Of a stretch of DNA of 64,000 nt, positions 13,138-23,447 are shown in pieces. The DNA is taken from contig WAEK01000027.1 of NCBI GenBank assembly GCA_011634665.1, positions 310,001 to 374,000 on the forward strand, written 5' to 3'. The number at the start of each line of letters is the position of its first letter. Positions within the stretch are counted from its first letter, which is position 1. The notes beneath the pieces are model-generated. The model was not told where the DNA came from and ran no database searches. It saw only the letters and a program-made list of their open reading frames with translations. Source of the DNA: Mortierella sp. BCC40632 (taxonomy: Eukaryota > Mortierellomycota > Mortierellomycetes > Mortierellales > Mortierellaceae). The position numbers were made by a program, and so were the translations under genes.

Positions 13138-13672
13138 CAGTCTGTCGGCGGGACTTGGCTGACCTGAGGTGCAGACGGATTCGATAGGCCGTCAATAGGT
13201 GTTTGATCGTACAGCTTGGCATCTGAGGCTGCTCGGGCAATGTCTTTGTGACATCTTTCAATCTCAAAAGCCAAATCGGATGTTTCCTTAAGGCACTACG
13301 GGTTGCTTGAAAGAGTTTCAACGTCGAGAATTGACTTTGGAAGCTCCTAAGTTACAACTCGAACCAACCGCCTTTGTTGAAACTGAGGTGATGGGCATGG
13401 GATCCTTAACTCTTTTTTTTTTCTTGGTTCTTTCCTTTTTGACAATTTCAGATGCTTGCTTCGGCTCTGTAGGAATCTCGAAGCTGCTTGGCCTACCTCC
13501 CATTTGGATTAAGCCGTTACTAAGGTTTGGTATTGTCTTTGCAGGGTGCGGGAGAATCTTGGTCGATTTCGAGGGACTTTCTTCTAGTCCGCTTCAAAGC
13601 TGAATCTCCATCCTCTTTTTGTATAGGTGCAGAAGCTTGAGTGTATCCCAAAGCTTCCAGGGCAGGGCTGGT
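13138..13672 (-). pseudogene. Decayed unknown coding segments
   Basis: Two minus-strand stretches look coding but do not join cleanly. One, about 13672-13521, reads as a lysine/serine-rich segment containing DGDSALKRTRRKSLEIDQD. The other, about 13348-13138, reads ELPKSILDVETLSSNP, a TAG, then SDLAFEIERCHKDIARAAS to a TGA. A third frame between them (13503-13318) is lysine-rich. Amino-acid composition and the mid-frame stop suggest a multi-exon gene or a decayed one. More minus-strand coding-like pieces occur up to about 14270. I do not recognise the family. Confidence 0.3.
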
Positions 13673-13950
13673 CGACAAAAATGATAATATGAGTAGATCA
13701 CAATGGCATTTGCATTGGCTGATCAGTCCCTATCTCTGCTTGACTGCGCTATGCTATGAACAGGTCATTGAACCGCCGGGTCAGATCATTGCATCCATCA
13801 TAATCTGCAGTGTGTCAACAAAACCTCTGTTGGATGGATTGAGGTCAAAGAAGTCTCTTTTTTTACCCCCAAGCTGTCAGAGTGACCTGCCCTATCCAAG
13901 AGATGTCTTAAGCCTTGTATTGGTACTAATGGTGAGTTCTCTCTATCTCT

Positions 13951-13990
<40 letters not shown>

Positions 13991-15860
13991 TATGTCGTCT
14001 GAGGAGGGTATTGAGGAGATCACCTGCTTCCGGTTGTATTCCTCTGTTCTGTTGTTGGATAATCTCGGTCCTGCTAATTCATCCTATACAGGAGAGCTAT
14101 CTCCAGGATCAAATAATCTCAATCAAAACAACAGCTCGGTCAGTCACTTGGCTGCTAGTGCTGCATAGTAGAGTCTGTTTTCGGGATCCCTCACAAACGC
14201 AGGGATGGCTTTTCCTGCGACGAACGGATGGTACAGTGGAAGGAGTGAGAGTTTTATGTTTTGTGGATAATATTCAGCTGCTTGACGATCTAGAGTGCCT
14301 TACAAAGTGCTCGGTAGGTGTGTTCTCGTAAAAAACAAAAGTTGTCCATTGGTGTATATTGCAACAGAAAAAAAAGTAATGCTCGAGGTGCAGCCTGGAA
14401 ATCCAGCTTCCTTCTTGCTTCTCTCTTCTCTCCCCAAGATGGCTTGGAAGTGAGCGGTTATCCTTTGGGCATGGTGTCACATATTTGCTTGATGGGGTAG
14501 ATGGAAGAGGTGATATTGGAGGATGAAGGAAAGGCTGGATGAGAAAGAGAGAAAGCGAAGATGAAGAAGAAATGGCGAGCAGGATGCAGATGTCCAAGAA
14601 ACAGAGGAGAGCAGAGAGAGTATTTGACAGCGAGAGAAGATAAAAGAGAAAGCATTATTATATTTTATTAATTTTGGCAGTTTCCAGATGCTCAAGCGCA
14701 TGGAAAGGAATGGAATGAACCAAGCTGAGCAGGCCGTTGAGAAAGTGAAGGGTGGTAACTCTCTACTCAATCAATCGGACTAGAAGTGGCGATAAAAGGA
14801 TGGGCGCTAATCAGATACAAGGAAGGACTGCCTGAGTGTAGATCAGTTCCGGCCTCACAAACCTTTTCCTGAGTGGAGTGACGAGCCATTTGTCACTTCC
14901 CACGAATTTTCCCGCTTCGCCTACCCAGGTCGCCTTGGTTTTCCATGAGGACTCATTTACTCGGACCAAAGCACGAATCGCACTATTTGCTTGGCTACTG
15001 CAAATGTCAGACTCTTACACACAACCTTCTCTCCGTCGAAGAACAATCAGTCGCACTTCCCCAATCGTGGCAACAGAGGAGAGCTTCTCCTCTCCTTCGC
15101 CGCCTTTTGCCCTCTCGAATGCCCTATCATGCAATAAGAGCTCGCATCATTCGCACTGGAGGACGATTCAATTCGTTTGAATGGAAACGAGCTGACTATT
15201 CAAGTGTTGACCGCCATCCTTCCTTCAGCACCTCAGTAGCCATTTGATTGCGATATTCCTTTCAAGAAGCCCTTGCTAGTAAGGCAGCTAAGAGTAAGGG
15301 TATTTCATTCTCTTGTGGCTCTGTTCCATCCAAAATGCAATCAACATGAGAGCTCCAGCATGCAACATGCTTTAACGAAACTTGAACGAGGGATGTTTGT
15401 TTCTTTTGTTGGTATCGCAGACTTTTCACAGTTTTACGAAGTAAATAGACCGTATGGAAACCCTTTTCACCAACTTGGAGCAGAACTGGGGCGATTGTGA
15501 TTTGGTCCGAAAGTGTGATATCAAGGAAAAGTGGAGCGACGGACCGAAATCGCAACAGGAATGCAGAATTTCTAAAAAAAAAAAAAAAAAAAAAAACTGG
15601 GAGCGAAGATCTATAATGAGATCCTAAAACGCGTTGCCTTTAAAGAGTCATCCCTGACCATGAACACACAACAGACAAAGTCTCGATCGACAAGATGAAA
15701 GAAGCAAGACAAAAGGTATTAGGACAATAGCTGAAAATCATTTTGTTTATTTAGTCAAAAAGACCTCGAGTGAATGATAGCAACAAGCTTTCGGAGGGGG
15801 CAGCGGCAACTTTTGTCATCGATACACTTTAAATTGTCAGAGGTTTTATGAGTAAGGATT
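13673..15860. other. Unresolved region with poly-T and weak ORFs
   Basis: Contains a 39-nt poly-T run (13951-13989) and a 22-nt poly-A run (15575-15596). Short frames on the plus strand at 14945-15247 and on the minus strand at 15262-15555 have ordinary composition but no recognisable domain. They may be exons of small host genes or chance frames. Confidence 0.3.
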
Positions 15861-16175
15861 TCACTGACAGGTTCCCATGTAGCATTCGTTACAGCAGCCT
15901 TCTGGCCAGTGGCCGCATGGTTCTCCACGACCCATACACTGCTGGCTGAAAGATGCAGGGCGACGGCCTCTCGATCGAGCACCCCAAACGGACTTCCTAC
16001 GATAATCTCCGCCGACACAGAGAATGTGGTATTCTGGTCGATATCCTTCATCGTAACAGATCATCGGCTCGTTCTCGCCATGGGTTCCACTAGGACAGTC
16101 ATCCACGTTCTGGACGCATAGGGCCGAGGCGGCAGTGGCCATTCCCAACAGGACAAGGAGCGAGAGCTTGGTCAT
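15861..16175 (-). CDS. Small cysteine-rich secreted protein
   Basis: 104 residues from ATG 16175. The first 19 or so residues (MTKLSLLVLLGMATAASA) form a clear signal peptide. The mature part has ten cysteines, the last six packed into about 20 residues (PCGHWPEGCCNECYMGTC), a knottin-like arrangement including a CC pair. The frame opens nine codons earlier, but the chosen start places the hydrophobic core at the N-terminus. Function is unknown. Small cysteine-rich secreted proteins in fungi are often effectors, antimicrobial peptides or wall proteins. A short cryptic intron in the middle cannot be excluded, though a 55-nt candidate would break the frame. Confidence 0.55.
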   Translation of the reverse strand: MTKLSLLVLLGMATAASALCVQNVDDCPSGTHGENEPMICYDEGYRPEYHILCVGGDYRRKSVWGARSRGRRPASFSQQCMGRGEPCGHWPEGCCNECYMGTCQ

Positions 16176-16427
16176 TCTGAAGCTAAGAGGCGTAGTTACC
16201 AAAATTGCTGTTAGCGAATCACTTGAGTGAAGTAGGAAATGTCAAGGCTTTAATCAATTCGTCTGGCATACCAGTTGATAGAGGACGTTGGGTAGTTTTG
16301 GGATGTGAGCGGGGAGTGGTTTGGAGAGATGAGAAGTCTGAGAGGATGTCCTCTTTTATAGGCTGTGAGATACCCCCACCCTCGCCGTACTTTTCATGCC
16401 ACTCTTCATGGGATCATTTATACCTCT

Positions 16428-16458
<31 letters not shown>

Positions 16459-17949
16459 CTTCAAAACCACAACCACACAGCACCCTTCTCGCCTCCAAAA
16501 CGCCGCGGTGCATGCTCTGTCTATCCTCATGTGTTTGGACATCTACTAATGCTTTCCCTCCCAGTATTGATGCGCTTTGTATCTTGCTCGTACCTGTTCC
16601 CATCATGACTCATGGTCCACATGGAATGCTTGCGCAATCCAAGTGCTAGCCTAGGCTTACTAGCCGCTCCGTTTCTCTGATCATGCACAATTTTGAAATG
16701 CTATGCTGATATGCTACACAGCTGCATTCCCTTTCGGAAGGTAGAGTCCTTGCGGGTTTTTGCTACTCCCGTCTCCTTGTCAACGCCCATGCATGCGATG
16801 CATCTTCTAGTTTTCCTGTTGACGAACGAATTAGTGCGTTCTCACGACCTCGTTCCTCCATTCCCCATGTTGGCCAATACATGCGGGGCAACACTCTTTT
16901 ACATTGCTTATCTTATTTTCCTTTACACATTTCTCGCTCGCTCCACTATTCTTGATAGGAAAAATCTAATGTGATTGGAGAGCAAAGAAGCAGTGTAGCT
17001 TACCTCATTTTCCTAAACTATGATTCAAAGTCATAGAGTATGGCATGGTCTTTATCTAGGCGAGCGAAAAGTCTGCAGCCCTTGCATTGAGAGTCTTCTC
17101 AGGGCACGCACAGACCACACTGAGGTTTCAGAAGAAACCACATTCATGCAGTTACAAAGGGAACAGAAGCATCATATGACGAGAGCACTAGTGTTCTTCA
17201 TGAGTTCGAAATCTTGGACGCTGATTGGCTAGATTTAGAGTTTCAGCCAATCAGCGTCCAAGATTTCGAACTCATGAAGAACACTACTGTGTGCAACAGA
17301 CAACTGCTCAGAATTTCTGCATGACCCGTGGATTGCCGATCTCGCAGACTGTTGGGTCTGTAGGGACTTTTCTAACTTGTGCCCCGAGTCCAATCTAAAT
17401 CGAGCATTGCCTAAGCGCCACACTTTTCCGTCCAAGGATAAATCGGTGCATGGTTCGGCCTGCGTACCGCTGTGTTATGTCCACCCGCTGGCTCATAAGC
17501 CCCTTGGAGTCATTCACCTTATTTTAAAAATCCTCAAGAACTAACAAAGCTGCAGGCTCCACGAAATCTAATGTTCACGCCAAGGATAACCCACTCAACA
17601 AAATCGCTCACCCTCCGGCCCTTTCTACGCATGTGGGTGTATTGAAGATCTCTTTCTCTCTTCTCTCTCTCTCCTGTCCGAGGTAAGCTGCCCCTGAGTT
17701 TTCCCGAATGTCAATGCATGATACCTTCTCAACCTACAGCATTGTACTATTGTACTCTGTGGTTTTATCTCAAGTACTTAAGCGGACTCGTCCAATCCTT
17801 TGGGAATCTACTATTACAGTACTTTCAATCAAAGACTTCCGCCGAATTGGTGAGGAGAAAGGCGAGGTGAAAGTGTAACGAAGGAAGAATGGTGAGAAAG
17901 AATAAAGTAATCGAGGTAGTGAAATGGTGGAGTAGGATCAGAGAAGAGT

Positions 17950-17984
<35 letters not shown>

Positions 17985-18984
17985 AGAGAGAGAGTACCAG
18001 AGGGTGGAGTCCCGCATCTACTGACCTGCGTCCATGAACATCACAAGGACAAGACACCAACCTGTAGTCCACAAAGATGACTCTGAGAATATCTACTCAT
18101 CAGGTAGAGAGAACGCGTTGCTATTTTTTCAATGGGGAGACCTGCACAAAAGGTTGAGTTGGAATCCTACTTACCCTCCCCCCTTCCCCTTGTGCAAGGT
18201 TTTGTCCTTCTGGTTTTGTTCTCGCCCATAATCCTGTTTCTGTTCATGCACAGAACGATAATTTCTAGTCTTCTAAAGACACGCCCGCATTGTCTTTTCG
18301 TTAGTCTCTTTTCCTAAGCCTGCGTTCAAACACCATCATATGCTCTGGCTATGATGGACAAGCTGATCTCACATCATTACTTGGATGCTATCTCTGAGTC
18401 GACTTGGCAATGTCCAGTATCCTGCTGTTCTGACCTTCCTCAGCTCCGCTTCCAGTAATTTAGAGACTACTGCGTTTGTCAAATGGCTTCACATTGTGGT
18501 ACTATGCCATAGAGTCGAGCAGCTTGGGCCTTCCTGATCCCGCGTTATTCCAGACTTACAACTGCACCAGGAACAAGAGATGCAATAAAACTGTTTGTTT
18601 TATTAGAGTGACATGGGTTACACTTGTGCTGAAGAAACTCCATCATGTTCTGTTCAATATCTTTCCAAAGACTAGTATCGTTGAGTGTCAAAAGCGACTT
18701 TCCAATACTTACAATTATTTTACTGTCCTACTCCTCCATGCAACGCGAGAGAGTAGGTGGACGATGGGCAGTCCCGAGTCTCGATTCTTAAAAAAGACGG
18801 CTAGCTGAAGCGAAGCGAAGGTAGGATGAAGCACCAAGACCACTAAGGTAGCTTTGTTGTGCTCTGAATGGGAGTGTGTCTATCTCCGAGAAAGAGGCGT
18901 CGTGATGAAGGGGCGATAGTAATGACAACAAGATGATGGTCCCAACAGCCTGAGGCAGTAATCAAGAGCAACTTTTCGACATCC
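16176..18984. other. Intergenic with poly-A/T runs and a palindrome
   Basis: No gene is recognised. There is a poly-T run at about 16433-16459, a poly-A run followed by GA repeats at 17951-17994, and the perfect inverted repeat listed separately. Short ORFs here lack recognisable features. Confidence 0.35.
17189..17286. repeat. Perfect 42-bp inverted repeat, 14-bp spacer
   Basis: Arms 17189-17230 and 17245-17286 are exact reverse complements; the spacer is 17231-17244. The arms contain GACGCTGATTGGCT and its complement. This would form a very stable hairpin in RNA or a cruciform in DNA. There is no coding content and no flanking duplication that I can see. Confidence 0.9.
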
Positions 18985-19845
18985 ATTACAAGGGTGGTGG
19001 GTATGAGATTAATAAAGTCGATGAGATGATGGCGTGTGGGCTTAAGCAGACACAGTAGACGACAAAGCGCTTGGTTGCTAGATCGATGTTAGTGGCGGTC
19101 TTTCCTGAGCCAGGAGGGTCCACTATGCTACCACACAGTTTCTGCCAAACGCGCCAATGTCATCCTACGCATAAAATGCATGATTGTCCTGCCATCATTC
19201 GACTTTGCGTGACTGTCCAGCTCGAGTCCAAGCATTGCCAGGTCAATCCCGTTTGCTGTTCTGTGAAATGGAGTTCTTATGAAAAAGTGTCACGGCTGTT
19301 CCTTCTGGGATATTGAGACGCTGGAGGGTATGATGTTGAAGACCATTGAGAAAGATTGCCAATTCATTTTCGAGGTCAGCATACTGAGGCTTGAGAAGGG
19401 ACGGGAGCATGGGCGAAGGTGCAATTGAGTCAAGGTTAGAAGCAGAAAAAAAAAAAAAAAAAAAAGCGATGAAGTCTCATTCCAACAAAACGGATCTCTG
19501 CATTACTTGATGGGGCCACTAGACGGAGACGTGAACCTTTTTCCTCAGACAGCTCTTTGAGAGACATCTTGGAACGACAAGCCATGGAATCGAGTTTCTT
19601 ATTCTCTTTGTGAGAGATTGAGGCCCTTGGCATCAACTCTTTCGAAAGTGTCACAATCCTCTTGATGAGTTCTGAGTGTCTCAATAGACTCAATCCGGAC
19701 AAAGAATGCCCTTGGCAGTTGCTTCTCCATCAACAAGGCAGAAGAAGATGGGAGTCTTGCGTGTCTGCATGCATGGAGTGGAAAGCATGGAGGAGAAGAG
19801 AAAGAATGGTAGAGAGAAAAAAGAAGCATGGGAGCACTCATGGTC
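18985..19845 (-). pseudogene. Decayed Crinkler (CRN) effector gene
   Basis: Minus-strand fragments appear in the same order as the intact CRN gene at 26.4 kb. First comes a header piece with DTFERVDAKGLNL (about 19712-19600). Next is LENELAIFLNGLQHHTLQRL (about 19400-19330), then LAMLGLELDSHAKSNDGR (about 19230-19170). Last is a Walker A loop, PPGSGKTAT, with LATKRFVVYCVC (about 19110-19040). Stops and frame changes separate them, and poly-A (19444-19465) interrupts the sequence. Nothing of the C-terminal half is left. It is therefore a relic of a second CRN gene. Confidence 0.75.
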
Positions 19846-20166
19846 TCTCCTCAGTCACCCCTTCGAGCCAGTCGCCCTGATTCAACCACACTACAATTTA
19901 CCAAACCAGCCAAGCATAGCAGTGTTGAAATAATCAACATGGACAAGGTGTCGAGCAGAGCGACATCGATGTGATTCGATGGTCTACTAAGGCCGCCAAG
20001 CAAGGACTGGCAAATACGCAGTTCACCCTCGGTAGGATACGCCACTAGGGACAGAAAGTCGTTCCGAGCGACGTCGATGCAACCAAGTGATACACTGAGG
20101 CTGCCGAGCAAGGGTATGCCGCCTCACAGTCTACTCCGTCATTCTTTTTCTCGCGATCTGGAACTC

Positions 20167-20990
20167 TTCCTCCAACAACCCAACAACAGAATGATCAACA
20201 GCGAAAACAATAGCCTTATCCCTCCCACTGCTCAAGCCAGCAAACTCACAAATCTTCACAATCAACAGCTCATACTTTCCCATGAGAACTTCGATACTCT
20301 GTGTCAACTTCTGTACCAACGAGGTTTCAACATTGCTCCCTCTGACCCAAACCTCGTGGAACATCAACGCACACAACTCCTCCACCTCTACCAAAATATT
20401 AAAGTCTTTTTTATAGATCCTGACTTCAACCGATTTTCAAAGATCCTCCGAGTGAACGAGCGTGACATCAGCGCTCCTTTCGATCTGGGCCTCACCTCTG
20501 TAATTGCTTACCTATGACAACTTCTCCGCAACAACATTATGGCACCGATTGACTTTACACCAAAACTATGTTGGTTACTAGGCATGCGTGGCTTCCTATG
20601 ACCTAGCGAAATAGCCTGCATGGATGTGAACCAATCCCAAGTCAAAAGCAGTATCCTTAGTATCGTGGTCGTTAGGCCAAAAGAAGCGCTTCCAGGCATC
20701 CACAAGAACAAACATGTCAACATCAAAGCCCACATAGATACTCTAGAACTGTGCCTAATAGAAAACCTTTGAACTACAAAAGGCGCCTCGCCGGCCGATG
20801 CATAGCTCACCTTCAAGACACCAGCCTGGGCCTGAAATACAGCCCGCTCATCTGAGCTATCCGTGATCCAGATAATCCAGTTGATGCCAACAGGAGAAGA
20901 AATCACACCAAAGTGGTTACGAGCAAGCCCAAACTTTCCCGGGAACCAAGATCCCCAAATACTCGAGCAGCGGGGACAACTCAAGGTGCT
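20167..20990 (+). pseudogene. DIRS-type tyrosine recombinase remnant
   Basis: The frame reads through to FDLGLTSVIAYL and a stop, then continues after it with FTPKLCWLLGMRGFL, a stop, and PSEIACMDVNQSQV. The KLCWLLG...PS(E/D)I...ID/MD pattern is the same as in the recombinase of the element at 35.5 kb. Later matches fade after about 20760 and further stops follow. No catalytic H-x-x-R or Y segment is recognisable, so it is a dead fragment. Confidence 0.6.
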
Positions 20991-21770
20991 TTACGGGGAA
21001 CAAAGCAAGACGACATAGTCACACAACGGAGCTAGCATTCTAGTAGTATGTTCTTGAGGTTCTACCAGCTGTCTGTTAGAACAATGTCAAGTATTACTGA
21101 CACTGTCCTGGGTAGCCTCTGAATGCGCAGGAAAAGGGTCGCTTGCAAGGATAATGAACTCAAGACATCTTACATCGTAATCGTTCACAATAGAATCTGT
21201 CTGATGAGTCATTTCTCGCTTTATTTTTTACGTACCATTGCATTTGCCTCCTCTCTATCTCTCTCTCTTGATTGCTTAATATTGTCACCAGACCCTTGGG
21301 GATGAGGGCAGCTCCCTCTCCGTATTCCTCGCATTATGAGGTTACTTGTTACAAAATATCCAATCAAAGACTAGAGCAGGTGTGATAGGGATAGGAAAAA
21401 AGAAGGATGCTACACTCCAATGGCAACTCATCAGGCATGTGCACTGGATTCAGTAGTGTCCGTGGCGAGATGTTTGCAGAATCTAACAAAGGGCAGTAAA
21501 AAAAGAAAAATGGGCGCCACAATAAGTTCATCCTACCATGGACTTTAGGAGTACATGGCGACCAAGTTCATCACTGGCCTCTTGACGACGCTCTCTGGGA
21601 TTAAAAATTATAAATGGTATATGTTTTTGCACTCCAAAGGACCACAAATGAACGAAAGGTTGAGGCCGTTTGTATATTTTCAACAGACCTTCTTCAGTAC
21701 TCCTATCCAACTCAGCGCAGAAAAAGCTCATCATTTGATTGAGCTTAGTACGAGAATTTATTTTCATGAG

Positions 21771-22307
21771 CTAAAGAAGTCTTTTGACCATGTCATCTTG
21801 CAGTCGATTGATTGCGAGCATTCGATTAATATCATTCGGTAAATGGTGCGAGATAGGATCTGCAGGGTTAAGTTTGGAAGGAATATGCGAAATAGAGAAA
21901 CGAATGCCGTTCTTATTTACGAAACGTGAAAGGGTCTTGAGATGTTGTTGAATGAGCGGATGTTTGAACGGATATTCCGTGCGCCAACTGGTCAAGATCT
22001 GACAGACACCTTGGTTATCACAGAAAAGATGAATGTGATTTTCGCCCAAAGACACCGAGTCCCTGATGGCTCTCTGAGCGGCGAAAAATTCTGAAGCGAA
22101 ACTAGAATACTGAAAGGCATCAGGTATAGCGAATGTTTTCTGCTTGCCGATTTGGTTGATCCAAGCTCCATAAAGAAGCGATGCATCCGAAAACACTTTT
22201 AAACTGGTGGATGAACAACCTTTGAAAGTCATAGAAATAAATGGAGAAGGGCGCAAAGGATAATTGAACTGAGAAGTTTGTGGATGTTGGCTCGATTTAT
22301 AGTCCAC
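21771..22307 (-). pseudogene. Retroelement RNase H fragment
   Basis: A 178-residue open frame with RNase H-like signatures: VFSDASLLYGAWI (first acidic residue), SSFASEFFAAQRAI (E), HLFCDNQGVCQIL (D), and HIPSKLNPADPIS, the motif that commonly closes the RNase H region of DIRS/Ngaro and related retroelements. The flanking reverse transcriptase is missing. It is on the opposite strand from the recombinase remnant just upstream, so the two are not one simple element. Confidence 0.6.
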
Positions 22308-23447
22308 ATTTTGTCCGCAGTATCTCTAGCCAGTGAGTAAGGCGTGGCATGCAAATGTCATTCTTACGCATGATCCTATTCATGCCGCAGTTGGTGCGGG
22401 CTGGGCACATCTTCTTCCTCTTTCAATCACATGGCGCATTTAACACGACTGGTTAGCACTGTTATCAAAGTGTACTAGTCGTCCTTGTCATGGCAAATTG
22501 GGTTCTACTGTAGCGGAGCGTTGACCAAGAAACAAAAAACCGGGACATCGAAAAGAAAGTGTCGACCATGCTATGCACGCAAGAACGCTGGCCACTCTGG
22601 TCCACCTCTCATAGAAAATATCCTTCCATTGGCTGAAGAATCGATAAAATGCGGAGACGAGATATGGTCAGTAATTATAATCATTGAATCAGCATCCTCA
22701 TTCGTTCTTTATGTCGCTCATGGTGTGATCAGTTTGGACACAACTACGGACAGTTTCAGCTTGGGTCATGTTGGGGCAAGAAGTTGATTTCAATGTTGTT
22801 CGTTCGACTGTTGGGGTTTGTCGGGAGAGGCAAGCGAGATGGGCGAAGCTTTGTCTAATCTGAGAACGTATTCTTTAGGCTGCTCGGAGTCACTTGGATG
22901 GTCTTCCTGACTTCCTCACAGATTCTCGTCGCCCTATTCAATTTGTGGAGGAGTGCGAGGCAGGATGTTGGTGTCGATTTGGTCCAGGTAAGACTGAGAA
23001 GCTTGAGAACGTCCTGCATCACATCAAACTTGCACACCCGCCATAGCACTCGCCTCTTAAGAACGAAAGAGTCCGGATGCAGCCCGCCATGCTAGAGTCG
23101 GATAAAAGCTGTACAAATCTTCCATGGAACATACTATCCTTCTTTCTGTGATACCTTTCTTTAATCTTATGAGTAGGAATAAGAAAGCTGCATGAGCAGA
23201 CCACTCATGAATAAAACCATGCCCTTGAGCAAATTCAGGCATTCCCGATTCCTTCTCCAGAGACAAGCTCTTTTAGGAACCACCTTAGTGCCTCGGGTGG
23301 CCGAGATGTAGCAGTGTCATTGCCATCGTTATGTTTCTCAGAGTCCATGATGTACTATGATGCTTACGACAAGACAATGAGGAACAATGAGTTAACTTCA
23401 ACTATCCTAAATGACAATCGATCAGTCGACGCCGGTCTATCGAACTA
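22308..23447. other. Intergenic with one coding-like stretch
   Basis: On the plus strand, 22894-23046 reads LDGLPDFLTDSRRPIQFVEE followed by a cysteine-containing segment and a stop. It looks coding but I do not recognise it. The remainder shows no gene. The right edge is the TA target site of the pogo element. Confidence 0.3.
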
